Of a stretch of 64,000 bases of DNA, positions 52,096-61,040 are shown piece after piece. Every line of letters starts with the position of its first letter. Position 1 is the first letter of the stretch. The notes beneath the pieces are model-generated. The model did not search any database. It was not told the DNA's origin and saw only the letters and a program-made list of their open reading frames with translations. The translations under genes and the position numbers were made by a program. The stretch spans positions 13,601-77,600 of the forward strand of contig DASTYI010000112.1 in NCBI GenBank assembly GCA_035765045.1, read 5' to 3'. Source of the DNA: Iamia sp035765045. Its GTDB lineage: Bacteria; Actinomycetota; Acidimicrobiia; Acidimicrobiales; Iamiaceae.

Positions 52096-52142
52096 CCGAC
52101 ATCCATTGTCCCCCACCGCCCGAGAGGAGGCCCTCGATGCGA

Positions 52143-52811
52143 TCAGACGGCGGAACGACCCTCGCGGAGACGGGCGAGGGCGACACCCACGTCCGGCACG
52201 GCGGACATCGGCCACGACACGCCCCACGGTTCGTTCCACAGCGTGCCCGCGGGCACCGTCCACGGACCCACGTAGAGGTATGGCGTCGGGTGATCGGCAT
52301 CGCCCGGCGAGCCGCCGTAGTTCACCTCGTCCATCGTCAGCGCCAGGTCGAAGTGCTCAGGCCACAGCTGGGCCACCGGCGGGTCGTCCTGAGCCACCTC
52401 CTCCACCAGACCGGTGAGGGCGGCGTCGACCAGGGCGAACCAGCGGGCCAGCACGGCGGCCGCGTCCGGGTCGATGGCCAGCCGGGCGTCCGGGTCGCAC
52501 GGCGTGGCGATGTCGTACAGCCCGCCCGGCGCGCCGGGTGCGACGCCGACCAGGGCGGCCGCGGCGGCGAGCGTCGTCAACGGCGCCCGCTCGGCCCGTC
52601 CGGCGACCTCGACCACCAGCTCCGTGCCCTCCACCCGGGCTCTCCGAGCCACGCCCGCGACCTCCACCTCCGGCGTCCCGAACCCACCCGGTGTCACCCG
52701 CAGCCCGATGTGCCCGTCCCACCGGTGGAGAGCGGCAGCCAGCACGTGCTCGGCCACGGCGTGCAGGGCGTGACGGGTGGCCACCAGGTCGTCAGCGGTC
52801 GGGGCCGGCAC
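52143..52811 (-). CDS. conserved-looking hypothetical protein
   Basis: 222 aa, mixed alpha/beta, no signal peptide. The N-terminal half starts DDLVATRHALHAVAEHVL; the C-terminal part has LWPEHFDLALTMDEVNYGGSPGD and PTPYLYVGPW. These phrases are recurrent in uncharacterised actinobacterial proteins, but I know no function. The start is 9 bp after the stop of the DUF6807 gene, so it belongs to the same minus-strand operon. Confidence 0.72.
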   Translation of the reverse strand: MPAPTADDLVATRHALHAVAEHVLAAALHRWDGHIGLRVTPGGFGTPEVEVAGVARRARVEGTELVVEVAGRAERAPLTTLAAAAALVGVAPGAPGGLYDIATPCDPDARLAIDPDAAAVLARWFALVDAALTGLVEEVAQDDPPVAQLWPEHFDLALTMDEVNYGGSPGDADHPTPYLYVGPWTVPAGTLWNEPWGVSWPMSAVPDVGVALARLREGRSAV

Positions 52812-52820
52812 CTCGGCCGC

Positions 52821-53702
52821 CTACGCCTCGCCACCCAGGTCGGCCCATGCGCGCTCGATGCGATCGGCGCTCCACGCACCGTCGTGGACGATCACCCGAT
52901 GCCGCACCCGCAGCTCCTCGCCGGCGGCCAGGTCCATCCCGTCGTGCCACAGGAAGGCGGCGTTCATGAAGTTCGACCACCCCTCGTCCCCGTAGGTGTC
53001 GGCCCGGGTGCTGGCGTACCACGGCACCGGGTGGCGGCGGTTGCCCGGGTGGTCGAGGAAGGCCATCCCGGCCAGATCCCCCTCCGCCCCGCCGGGCGGG
53101 CGGCCGGTCAGGTCGCACCAGCGAGCGCCGTCGCCCAGCACCCTCTCGTGGGTCGAGCCGTCGTCGAGCATCAGCCGTGTGTCGGTCCAGTCCCCCGCCC
53201 CCCGGAGGGTGAGGCCCCCGTAGCCGCCCCAGGTCGTGAACGGTGTCCGCTCCAGCCGACACGGGGCCGACGACACGAGCCTCGTGTCCAGGTCGATGGC
53301 GTAGGCGTCGGGCCCCAGGGGCACATGGGTCCAGGTGCGGTCCTCGACGAGGGCGACGGTGGTGCGATCGGGCCGGATCCACTCCAGCCGCCCGCGGAGG
53401 GAGACGACGCCCTCGTCCGCCTCGGTGATCGCCGGCGGCCCCTCGTGGCGCAGCACCCCGTAGGCGTCGTACTCCTCCCAGAAGTTGTCCCCGTCGACGA
53501 ACTTGATGGTGAACCAGAGGGCGTGGTGCCACGGGTGGTCGTCGGGGGCGTCCCGGGTGAGGACGTGTCCGGCCGGGGTGCGCACCGGGTGGACGTGGGG
53601 GCGCCGCGAGGCCGACCAGCGGTAGGTCCACAACCCACCCACGGCGATGCCGTCGTCGGTCTCCTCGACCGATGTCCGCGGGGTGGCGGTCACGGCTGCC
53701 AC
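52821..53702 (-). CDS. DUF6807 (PmoA-like) family protein
   Basis: 293 aa. Beta-rich protein with HPVRTPAGHVLTRDAPDDHPWHHALWF near residues 38-64 and LDHPGNRRHPVPWYA near 217-231, the His-rich hallmarks of the family formerly labelled methane oxygenase PmoA and now DUF6807. Members usually sit beside sugar oxidoreductase genes, as here, where it overlaps the Gfo/Idh/MocA gene by 13 bp. Not a membrane methane monooxygenase subunit: there are no transmembrane helices. Confidence 0.83.
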   Translation of the reverse strand: MAAVTATPRTSVEETDDGIAVGGLWTYRWSASRRPHVHPVRTPAGHVLTRDAPDDHPWHHALWFTIKFVDGDNFWEEYDAYGVLRHEGPPAITEADEGVVSLRGRLEWIRPDRTTVALVEDRTWTHVPLGPDAYAIDLDTRLVSSAPCRLERTPFTTWGGYGGLTLRGAGDWTDTRLMLDDGSTHERVLGDGARWCDLTGRPPGGAEGDLAGMAFLDHPGNRRHPVPWYASTRADTYGDEGWSNFMNAAFLWHDGMDLAAGEELRVRHRVIVHDGAWSADRIERAWADLGGEA

Positions 53703-54799
53703 CCGTCGAGGGCGGGGTCGTCGGCGGCGAGGGGCAGGGCCACCTCATGACCGGAACGGGACGAGACGTACACGGCGGTGAGCACCTCCAGGACGGTCCG
53801 GGCCTCGGACAGGGTGACGGGGAGCGGTGCGCCGGTGGCCCGGGCGTCGGCGTAGCGCTCGAACAGGCCGACGAAGTCCTCGGTCCGCTCGGGTTGGTCG
53901 GCCAGGAAGGCGTCGAGGTCGGCCTGGCCCTCGGGATCGGCGGCGGTCCAGGTCCACGGCTCGGCACCGGGCGTGTAGGCACCGGTCGAGGACTCGGCGG
54001 TCAGGTGCTCGAAGCAGAACCGCATCCGGGAGATCTCGGCGGCCGACCCCGTGGTGGCCGACAGCGTGACCAGCGAGCCGTCGGCGTAGCGGAGGACGAC
54101 CGCGGCGCAGTCCTCGGTCTCGATGCCTTCGTTGACGATCGTCGACGTGGTGGCCCACACGCTCGCCGGCGGGCCGAGGACGTGGACGACCATGTCGATG
54201 TGGTGCTGGGCGTGGACCGTGACCGTCCCGCCCAGCTCGGTCGCCCACCGCCCCCGCCAGGCGGCCTCCTCGTAGTAGTCCCGACCCCGCTGCCAGGCGA
54301 CGTCGACGGTGGCCACGTAGGGCCGGCCGGTGCGCCCGGACTCGACCAGCGCCCGCAGGCGTTGGAGGCCTCGACCGAACCGGTACTGGAAGACCGGCAC
54401 GATCGTCCGGCCAGTCTCCTGCTCGAGCGCCATCAGGTCGTCGACGGCCCGCACCGACCCCACGAGGGGCTTCTCGCACACCACGTCCCGACCGGCGCGC
54501 ACGCAGCGGGCGATCTGGTCGGCGTGCAGGTGCGGCGGGGTGCACAGGACGACGACCTCGACCTCGTCCATCACCAGGACGTCGTCCAGGCTCGTGACGG
54601 GCCGGACGTCGCGCAGCCAGCCCGCCACCTCGACGGCGCGCTCCTCGTCGAGGTCGCACACGGCCACGACCCGGTACCGGTCACCCAGCTCGGCCAGCGA
54701 GATGTAGTGGAGCCGGCCGATGCCGAGCCCGACGACCGCCACCCCGATGCGCCCGTCCGACCCGCTCCTGCTGGCGCCCACCGGCGCGCTGCTCTCCAC
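53690..54799 (-). CDS. Gfo/Idh/MocA-family oxidoreductase
   Basis: 369 aa. N-terminal Rossmann fold VAVVGLGIGRLHYISL near residues 18-33; the family motif EKPLVGSVRAVDDL near 105-118 carries the Lys that contacts cofactor and substrate; VHAQHHIDMVVHVLG near 200-214 is the substrate-binding His/Asp region. Expected to oxidise a sugar or cyclitol with NAD(P). GTG start at 54799; minus-strand CAGACT (54812-54807) ends 7 nt before it. Downstream genes encode DUF6807 and a hypothetical protein, suggesting a sugar pathway. Confidence 0.9.
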   Translation of the reverse strand: MESSAPVGASRSGSDGRIGVAVVGLGIGRLHYISLAELGDRYRVVAVCDLDEERAVEVAGWLRDVRPVTSLDDVLVMDEVEVVVLCTPPHLHADQIARCVRAGRDVVCEKPLVGSVRAVDDLMALEQETGRTIVPVFQYRFGRGLQRLRALVESGRTGRPYVATVDVAWQRGRDYYEEAAWRGRWATELGGTVTVHAQHHIDMVVHVLGPPASVWATTSTIVNEGIETEDCAAVVLRYADGSLVTLSATTGSAAEISRMRFCFEHLTAESSTGAYTPGAEPWTWTAADPEGQADLDAFLADQPERTEDFVGLFERYADARATGAPLPVTLSEARTVLEVLTAVYVSSRSGHEVALPLAADDPALDGWQP

Positions 54800-54832
54800 G
54801 CCCGGGAGTCTGGCGCGCGAAGATGGGTGCCC

Positions 54833-55489
54833 GTGGACGGTGGCACGGACGACCAGACCCTGAAGGCCCGGGTCGTCGTCCTCGCCGGGCCCTCCGGGTG
54901 CGGTAAGACCCGGCTGGCCGTGCGGGCCGGTGTGCCGATCGTCGCCCTCGACGACTTCTACCGGGACGGCGACGATCCGGACATGCCGATGGTGGGCGGC
55001 CACGTCGACTGGGAGGACCCGGCGTCGTGGGACGCCGAGGCCGCCGTCGCCGCACTGGGCCAGCTGTGCCGCACCGGGCGGGCCGAGGTGCCGATCTACA
55101 GCATCGCCGACGATGCCCGGGTCGGGTCCCGCCCGGTCGCCCTCGACGGCGCGCCGATCGTCGTGGCCGAGGGGATCTTCGCCGCCGAGGTCGTCAGCCG
55201 GCTCGAGGCCGAGGGCCTCCTCGCCGACGCCCTCCTGCTCCGCAGCCCCTCGCTGGTCACCTTCTGGCGCCGGCTGGCCCGTGACCACCGGGAGGGTCGC
55301 AAGCCGCCGCTCGTGCTGCTGCGCCAGGGCCTGGCCAAGCTCCGTGACGAGCGCCGGGTGGTCGCCCGCCAGGCGTTGCTCGGATGCCGCCGCATCGCCA
55401 AGCCGGCCGCCGCCACCCTCCTCACCGACCTCGCCGGCACCCCGGTCGGGTCCTCGCCCACCCCCGCCTCCTCCACCGCCGCGGCCTGA
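54833..55489 (+). CDS. uridine kinase-like P-loop protein
   Basis: 218 aa. Walker A LAGPSGCGKTRLAVRAG near residues 17-33, then VPIVALDDFYRDGDDPDMP (the DDFY motif of uridine kinases and phosphoribulokinases), VDWEDPASWD and IVVAEGIFAAEVV. Likely phosphorylates a nucleoside or small sugar-like substrate using ATP. GTG at 54827 is an equally good start. It is divergent from the Gfo/Idh/MocA gene with about 30 bp between starts, so the promoters overlap. Confidence 0.82.
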   Translation: MDGGTDDQTLKARVVVLAGPSGCGKTRLAVRAGVPIVALDDFYRDGDDPDMPMVGGHVDWEDPASWDAEAAVAALGQLCRTGRAEVPIYSIADDARVGSRPVALDGAPIVVAEGIFAAEVVSRLEAEGLLADALLLRSPSLVTFWRRLARDHREGRKPPLVLLRQGLAKLRDERRVVARQALLGCRRIAKPAAATLLTDLAGTPVGSSPTPASSTAAA

Positions 55490-55527
55490 ACCCGGGCGAC
55501 GACACCAAGGCCCGGCGCCACCAGCAC

Positions 55528-55634
55528 ACCCCACAAGCGACCGGCGGCCCTCCCGCGCCCGTGAGGCGCACGGGACCCACCACCGCGACCTCCTGCCCAC
55601 AAGAACGGGTTCCTGTGCGTTGGGGTCGCGAAAG
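55528..55634. repeat. degenerate copies of the fab-operon palindromic repeat
   Basis: CCCACAAG recurs at 55530 and 55596, TTCCTGTG at 55610 and GGGGTCGCGAAAG at 55622-55634, in the same order and similar spacing as the left half of the repeat at 30302-30340. The right half is missing. It lies in the 167-bp gap before the chloride-channel gene. Confidence 0.65.
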
Positions 55635-55656
55635 AGGATCGCTCTACGATCCATCG

Positions 55657-56910
55657 GTGCGCGCCCCCGCCCTGCCCGATGCGATCCGGAGCTCGCTGCC
55701 GTCATCGTTCTCGCTGCTCGTCGTGGCCGCCGGCGTCGCCGGCGGGATCGTCGGCGCCGCCTACCTGGCCGTGCTCATGGCGGTCGAGCACCTCCTGGGG
55801 CCGGAGCGGTGGGGCGACGGCGCCCACGTGGCCGTCCTCGTCGTCACCGGCCTGGCGGTGGCCGCCGTCGTGCGGACGCTGGGCCCCACGTCGAACGTCG
55901 AGCTGCTGGTCGACGACATCCACGTCGTCGGGGGCCGCTACGAGCTGCGCACCCTCCGCTCGCTGATCCCCGTCTCGCTCCTCTGCGTCGGCGCCGGCGG
56001 CACCCTCGGCCCCGAGGCCCCCCTGGTGCAGACGACCGGCGCCCTCGGCGGGCGGATCGCCCACCGGGCCGGCGTCGACCAGCGCCGGCTCCGGATCCTC
56101 ACGATCACCGGCATGGCCGCCGGCTTCACCGCCCTGTTCGGCTCCCCGATCGGCGCCACCGTCTTCGCCCTCGAGATCCCCCACCGGCGCGGCATCGAGC
56201 ACTCCGACGCCATCCTGCCCGCCTCGGTCGGCGCCCTCGCCGGCTACGCCGTGTACGTGGTGGCGTCGGGCAACGGCCTGCGCCCCATCTTCGACCTCCC
56301 CGGCGTCACCGCCCTGCGGGCGGTCGACCTGGCGTGGGCGGTGCTCGCCGGCGTCCTCTCCGCCGTCGTCGCCTACGCCTTCGCCCTGGGCGTGCGGGCT
56401 GCCCGCCGCGCGACCCGGGCCATCCCGCAGCCGGCCCGGCCGGCGCTCGGCGGCCTCGCCCTCGGTCTCCTGGCCCTGGCCAGCCCGCACGCCCTCACCA
56501 ACGGCGAGCTCGCCCTCCACGAGGTCACGACCGGCACCCTCGCCGTCGGCGCCCTGCTGCTCGCCGCCGTGGCCAAGCTGGCCGGGGCGATCGTCGCCGT
56601 GGCCGGCGAGTGGCGGGGCGGGTTCATCATCCCGCTGTTCTTCATCGGCGCCTGCGTCGGCAGCGCCGTCCACGTCCTCGCCCCGGGCGCCGACCAGTGG
56701 GTGATGGTCACGGCGATGATGGCCGGGTGCAACGTCGGGGTGACCAAGACCCCGCTGGGGTCGGCCCTCGTCGTCAGCGAGATGGCCGGCATGCGCCTGC
56801 TGCCCACGGTGCTGGTGGCCTCGCTGGTGAGCCTCGCCCTCACCGGCCCGCTCCGGGTGATCGAGACCCAGCGCAGTCGCGTGGAGGCGGGCACCGGGGC
56901 CCGGCCATGA
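55657..56910 (+). CDS. ClC-family chloride channel/antiporter
   Basis: 417 aa, about ten membrane helices. The selectivity motif region CVGAGGTLGPEAPLVQTTGALGG near residues 107-129 corresponds to GREGP, and EWRGGFIIPLFFIGA near 321-335 to GxFxP. TAMFGSPIGATVFALE-like segment ALFGSPIGATVFALEIPHRR is present. The gating Glu position reads GPEAP, so Glu is retained. No CBS domains follow. TACGAT (55645-55650) ends 6 nt before the GTG. The stop overlaps the MarR gene (ATGA). Confidence 0.88.
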   Translation: MRAPALPDAIRSSLPSSFSLLVVAAGVAGGIVGAAYLAVLMAVEHLLGPERWGDGAHVAVLVVTGLAVAAVVRTLGPTSNVELLVDDIHVVGGRYELRTLRSLIPVSLLCVGAGGTLGPEAPLVQTTGALGGRIAHRAGVDQRRLRILTITGMAAGFTALFGSPIGATVFALEIPHRRGIEHSDAILPASVGALAGYAVYVVASGNGLRPIFDLPGVTALRAVDLAWAVLAGVLSAVVAYAFALGVRAARRATRAIPQPARPALGGLALGLLALASPHALTNGELALHEVTTGTLAVGALLLAAVAKLAGAIVAVAGEWRGGFIIPLFFIGACVGSAVHVLAPGADQWVMVTAMMAGCNVGVTKTPLGSALVVSEMAGMRLLPTVLVASLVSLALTGPLRVIETQRSRVEAGTGARP

Positions 56911-57320
56911 CGACGGCCCGGCTGGGGGACGAGGAGTACCGGGCGCTGGCGACGTTCCGGACCGAGCTGCGGCGGTTCCTCGCCTTCTCCGAGCGGGTCG
57001 CCCGCGACGCCGGGCTGACGCCCCAGCAGCACCAGATGCTGCTCGCCGTCCGGGGGCACCCGGGCCCGGGTCCGGCGTCGGTGAGCGACGTGGCCGCCGC
57101 CCTCCTGCTCCGCCGCCACTCGGCCACCGAGCTGGTCAACCGGGCCGCCGAGGCCGGTCTGGTCGTGCGGACCGAGGACGCCGACGACGCCCGCCGCACC
57201 CTCGTCGTGCTCACCCCGGCCGGCGAGGAGGTCCTCGACGCCCTGTCGGACCTCCACCGGGCCGAGCTGCCCCGCCTGCGGGCCGTGGTGGCCGGCCTCG
57301 ACGCCCTCGACCAGGGCTAG
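56907..57320 (+). CDS. MarR-family transcriptional regulator
   Basis: 137 aa winged helix: AGLTPQQHQMLLAVRGHPG, recognition helix ALLLRRHSATELVNRAAEAGLVVR and wing DADDARRTLVVLTPAGEE. Translated from the chloride-channel mRNA through an ATGA overlap, so it probably regulates that gene or its own operon. Ligand unknown. Ends at the second copy of the 37-bp palindrome. Confidence 0.92.
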   Translation: MTTARLGDEEYRALATFRTELRRFLAFSERVARDAGLTPQQHQMLLAVRGHPGPGPASVSDVAAALLLRRHSATELVNRAAEAGLVVRTEDADDARRTLVVLTPAGEEVLDALSDLHRAELPRLRAVVAGLDALDQG

Positions 57321-57329
57321 GGCGTGCTG

Positions 57330-57366
57330 CGATCGCCTCAAGGTGCCAGGCACCTTGAGGCGGTCG
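57330..57366. repeat. 37-bp palindrome, copy 2; probable bidirectional terminator
   Basis: Same sequence as 24784-24820 read on the other strand, with a single mismatch in the last arm (GGTCG for GATCG). It again lies between convergent genes (MarR gene ending 57320 and membrane-protein gene ending 57389). Confidence 0.85.
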
Positions 57367-57388
57367 AGCTCTTCCGCACCCACATCGA

Positions 57389-58552
57389 CTAGGGGCCGGG
57401 CCGTCCCCGCAGGGCGAGGTAGACGGTGCGGACGGCGAGGGCCTGGCGGACGTCGCCGACGACCTCGTCGAAGAACTCCTCCCGGTACCCCGAGTCGGTC
57501 ACCAGCGAGACCGTGAACGAGAACCCGGCCACGAAGGCGACGAACCCGGACACGTGGAGCAGCGCCGAGGTCAGCACGACCTCGTGGCCGAACAGCGAGC
57601 CGGTCCACAGCCGATCGACCGGGATCTCCTCGCCGAGCCACCCGACGACCACCTCGGGCCGGATGGCGACCAGCCCGAACAGCGTGAAGAAGGCGAACAC
57701 GGCCGCCGTCACCAGCGCCGCCTGCACCGCCTGGGCGAAGAGGAAGACGAGGTAGACGTTGACCCGCTGGCGGCGGGTGAGCTCGACCGGCCGGGCGCCG
57801 GCGAACCGCTCGACGACGCCGGCGATGGGGGTGTCCCGGCAGGCCGCGACCAGGCCGCCGTCGCCCAGCTCGTCGTCGACCCGGCGGACCTCGCCCGGCA
57901 GCCGGGTCAGCAGGAAGAACAGGCCGACCACGACGAACATGGCCGCGGTGAGGGCGAACAGCGGCCCGGGGAGGGCGGCCGCCACCTGCCAGGCCTCGGT
58001 GTTGACGAACACCAGGATCGTCAGGGCGAAGAGCAGCGGCAGCGCCCGGCCGACGAGGTCGGCGATCGTCTCCAGGGCGGCGACGGTGCGGCCCAGCGCC
58101 CACCGGGTCATCGGCACCAGGCCGTAGCTGGTCACGACGTAGACGAGACCGAGGAAGACGAGGTTGCCGGCCACGGTGAGCAGGGCGACCCCGGGCTCGC
58201 CGAACACCAGCGGCACCAGCGCCGGGAGGACGACGAACAGCCCGAGCTCGAACGGCCCGACGTCGTCGGGCCGTTGGCGGGCGGGTCGGCCCCGGGCCAG
58301 GTTGACCCCGACGAAGGCGCCGACGAGGAGCGCCGCCCCACCGACGAGGGCGGCCAGGTTCACGTACCAGCGCCACTCGAGGCGGACGGCGTTCACCGCC
58401 TCCAGCAGCCCGACGAGGAGCAGGACCCCGACGCTGCGGGTGAAGACGTCCTCGCTGGCCCGGTAGCCCTCGATCAGGTGGGGCAGCCCACGGCGGAGGA
58501 ACCAGCGCTCGGTCGCGCGCAGCAGCTCCTGGTCGGAGGGGGCGCCGGCCAC
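57389..58552 (-). CDS. polytopic membrane protein of unknown function
   Basis: 387 aa. An N-terminal soluble stretch (LLRATERWFLRRGLPHLIEGY) is followed by about eight hydrophobic segments (for example SVGVLLLVGLLEAVNAV, LTILVFVNTEAWQVAAAL, AAVFAFFTLFGLVAI, FVAFVAGFSFTVSLV). The middle cytoplasmic loop is charged. I recognise no family motif. The GTG at 58552 is preferred because CAGACT on the minus strand (58564-58559) ends 6 nt upstream and the extra upstream residues are repetitive Gly/Pro. Confidence 0.72.
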   Translation of the reverse strand: MAGAPSDQELLRATERWFLRRGLPHLIEGYRASEDVFTRSVGVLLLVGLLEAVNAVRLEWRWYVNLAALVGGAALLVGAFVGVNLARGRPARQRPDDVGPFELGLFVVLPALVPLVFGEPGVALLTVAGNLVFLGLVYVVTSYGLVPMTRWALGRTVAALETIADLVGRALPLLFALTILVFVNTEAWQVAAALPGPLFALTAAMFVVVGLFFLLTRLPGEVRRVDDELGDGGLVAACRDTPIAGVVERFAGARPVELTRRQRVNVYLVFLFAQAVQAALVTAAVFAFFTLFGLVAIRPEVVVGWLGEEIPVDRLWTGSLFGHEVVLTSALLHVSGFVAFVAGFSFTVSLVTDSGYREEFFDEVVGDVRQALAVRTVYLALRGRPGP

Positions 58553-58651
58553 CGGGGCAGTCTGCCCGCGGATGCGCGGCGCTGGTGTGACCCCCGGTAA
58601 CGTGCCCGCCGGCCGGAGCCGGCCACGACCACATCCAGGGGGACCCAAGCG

Positions 58652-61012
58652 ATGACCTCACCCACCCGCGCCCGGCGCGCCACCGCCGCGATCGCCGCCG
58701 TCCTCCTCCTCGTCACCGGCTGCACCGACGACGGCGAGGGGAAGGCCGACGAGCCCGGCACCGACGAGCCGACCGCCAGCCGGCCGGTCGTCGACACCGA
58801 CGCCGAGACGGTCGAGGCGACCTTCACCGTCGCCCCCGGCGTCGAGATCGCCACGGTCACCGACGCCGAGCCCGGTCACGAGCTCACCCTGGTCAACAGC
58901 GACGACGAGAAGCTCCTCAGCCTCGTCACCGACGAGGAGGGCCAGGCCCACTTCGCCTACGTGCCCGACGAGTACCTCAGCTACGAGACCGGGGAGGGCG
59001 GCACCCTCCCCACTGCTGCCGGCCAGCAGCTCCGGCCCGGCACCTACACCATCTGGGACGAGACGGCCGAGCCCCCGGCCGTCAGCGAGCCCTTCGAGGT
59101 CATCGCCCGCGACGACGTGCCCGACGCCTCGTTCTACGCCGACCAGGAGATCGGTGACGGCTTCGGCTACGTCACCATGCGCGACGGCGTCACCCTCAGC
59201 ATCAACGTCAAGCTCCCCGGCCCGATCGAGGACGGCCCCTACCCGACCGTCGTCGAGTACTCGGGCTACGGGCCGTCGAACCCGGGCGCCGAGGAGCCGG
59301 GGTCGATGATCGCCGGGCTGATCGGCGGCTACGCCACCGTCGGCGTCAACATGCGGGGCACCGGCTGCTCCGGCGGCGTGTTCGACGTCTTCAACCCGGC
59401 CCAGCAGGCCGATGGCTACGACGTGATCGAGGCCATCGCCGCCGAGCCCTGGGTGAAGGGCAACAAGGTCGGCATGGTCGGGCTGTCCTACTCGGGCATC
59501 ACCCAGCTCTACGTCGCCGCCACCCGCCCGCCGAGCCTCGCCGCGATCACGCCGCTGTCGGTGATCGGCGACTCGTGGCAGATGGCCTGGCCGGGGGGCA
59601 TCTACAACTCCGGCTTCACCCAGCAGTGGCTGGCCGAGCGCAACCGGCAGTCCGAGGGCGGTGGCTCCGACTGGGTGAGCGAGCTGGTCGAGGGGGGCGA
59701 CGAGACCTGCTCGGAGAACCTCCGCATCCGCACCCAGAACCCCGACTTCGGCGAGTTCACCCGGGCCCTCGAGAACCGGCCCGTCGACGCCGACACCCGC
59801 GACCTCGAGCACCTCGTGCAGGACATCGAGGTGCCCGTCTTCCTCACCGGCGCCTGGCAGGACGAGCAGACCGGGCCCCGCTTCGGCGTGATGCTCGACG
59901 ACTTCACCGGCACCGAGCGGGAGAGGATCACGCTGTTCAACGGCCGTCACCCCGACGGCTACACGCCGCTGGTGCTGACCCGCTGGTACGAGTTCCTCGA
60001 GCTCTACGTCGACGGGGTCGTGCCCCGCATCCCCGACGGCATCCGGGCCGCCGCTCCGGCCTTCATGCAGGACTTCTTCGGCGTGCCCGGCCTGTCGTTC
60101 GAGGAGGACCGCTTCGCCGACTTCGCCGACGAAGACCTCGAGGGCGTGCTCGCCGCCTACGAGGCCGAGCCCAAGGTCCGGGTCCTGTTCGAGAACGGCG
60201 CCGGCGACCCCGCCAACCCCGGCTCGCCCACGGCCCGCTTCGAGGCGACCTTCGCCGAGTGGCCGCCGCCCGACATCACGCCGACGACGTGGTACCTCGG
60301 CCCCGACGGCGCCCTCGCCACCGACGCCCCCGGCGACGACGGGGCCGACGTCTTCACCGTCTCGACCGAGGAGGGCCAGGACACCTTCTTCGCCGACGAC
60401 GAGGGCGGCTACCCGCTGCTCGACCCGCTGTGGGAGTTCGACTGGCGGTCGCCCGCCTCGGGTGCCTCGTACGTCACCGAACCGTTCGAGGAGGACACGG
60501 TCGTCGCCGGCGCCGGCTACGCCGACCTGTGGGTCCGGGCCGACACCGAGGACGCGGACGTCCAGGTCACCGTCTCGGCCATCCAGGCCGACGGCACCGA
60601 GGTGCTCGTCCAGAGCGGCCAGCTGCGGCTGTCGCACCGGGCCCTGAGCGAGGAGACGGGCGACGACCTCGAGGTCCACCACCCCTTCGACGAGGAGCAC
60701 CGCGAGCCGCTGGTGCCGGGCGAGTGGACGCAGGCCCAGATCGCCATCCCGTCGTTCGCCCAGGCCTTCCGCGCCGGGACTCGGCTGCGGGTCGTGATCG
60801 CCTCGCCCGGTCGGGATCGGGGCACGTGGAAGTTCGACACCATCGGCTCCGACGGCGACCGCGTCGAGATCGGTCGGGGCGGCGACCACGCCTCGACGCT
60901 GGTGCTCTCGCTGGTCGACGGGGTCGACGTCGCTCCCGGCGACCCGCCCTGCCCCAGCCTGCGAGGCCAGGCCTGCCGGCCCTACGAGCCCACCGGGAAC
61001 ACGTCGGCCTGA
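58652..61012 (+). CDS. CocE/NonD-family (S15) hydrolase, lipoprotein
   Basis: 786 aa. Signal peptide with lipobox LVTGC (about Cys25), an about 115-residue N-terminal beta domain, then the alpha/beta-hydrolase of X-Pro dipeptidyl-peptidase type from about residue 165 (YVTMRDGVTLSINVKLPGP), with nucleophile Ser279 in VGLSYSGIT. A C-terminal jelly-roll domain (about 580-770) contains VTVSAIQADGTEVL. Family members hydrolyse esters or Pro-peptides. Acts outside the membrane. A GGGGGA ribosome site precedes the ATG and TAACGT about 50 nt upstream may be the -10 box. Confidence 0.88.
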   Translation: MTSPTRARRATAAIAAVLLLVTGCTDDGEGKADEPGTDEPTASRPVVDTDAETVEATFTVAPGVEIATVTDAEPGHELTLVNSDDEKLLSLVTDEEGQAHFAYVPDEYLSYETGEGGTLPTAAGQQLRPGTYTIWDETAEPPAVSEPFEVIARDDVPDASFYADQEIGDGFGYVTMRDGVTLSINVKLPGPIEDGPYPTVVEYSGYGPSNPGAEEPGSMIAGLIGGYATVGVNMRGTGCSGGVFDVFNPAQQADGYDVIEAIAAEPWVKGNKVGMVGLSYSGITQLYVAATRPPSLAAITPLSVIGDSWQMAWPGGIYNSGFTQQWLAERNRQSEGGGSDWVSELVEGGDETCSENLRIRTQNPDFGEFTRALENRPVDADTRDLEHLVQDIEVPVFLTGAWQDEQTGPRFGVMLDDFTGTERERITLFNGRHPDGYTPLVLTRWYEFLELYVDGVVPRIPDGIRAAAPAFMQDFFGVPGLSFEEDRFADFADEDLEGVLAAYEAEPKVRVLFENGAGDPANPGSPTARFEATFAEWPPPDITPTTWYLGPDGALATDAPGDDGADVFTVSTEEGQDTFFADDEGGYPLLDPLWEFDWRSPASGASYVTEPFEEDTVVAGAGYADLWVRADTEDADVQVTVSAIQADGTEVLVQSGQLRLSHRALSEETGDDLEVHHPFDEEHREPLVPGEWTQAQIAIPSFAQAFRAGTRLRVVIASPGRDRGTWKFDTIGSDGDRVEIGRGGDHASTLVLSLVDGVDVAPGDPPCPSLRGQACRPYEPTGNTSA

Positions 61013-61040
61013 CCGGTCGGGCACCGGCCAGGATGGGCCG

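Noticed and set aside
52821..53702. PmoA-like label suggesting methane oxidation
   Set aside because: The protein is soluble and belongs to the DUF6807 family; it has none of the membrane helices of a methane monooxygenase subunit.
47229..53750. 2173-codon open frame on the plus strand
   Set aside because: It lies antisense to dnaE2 and its neighbours and reads as Gly/Arg/Val/His-rich nonsense; long antisense frames are expected in very GC-rich genes.
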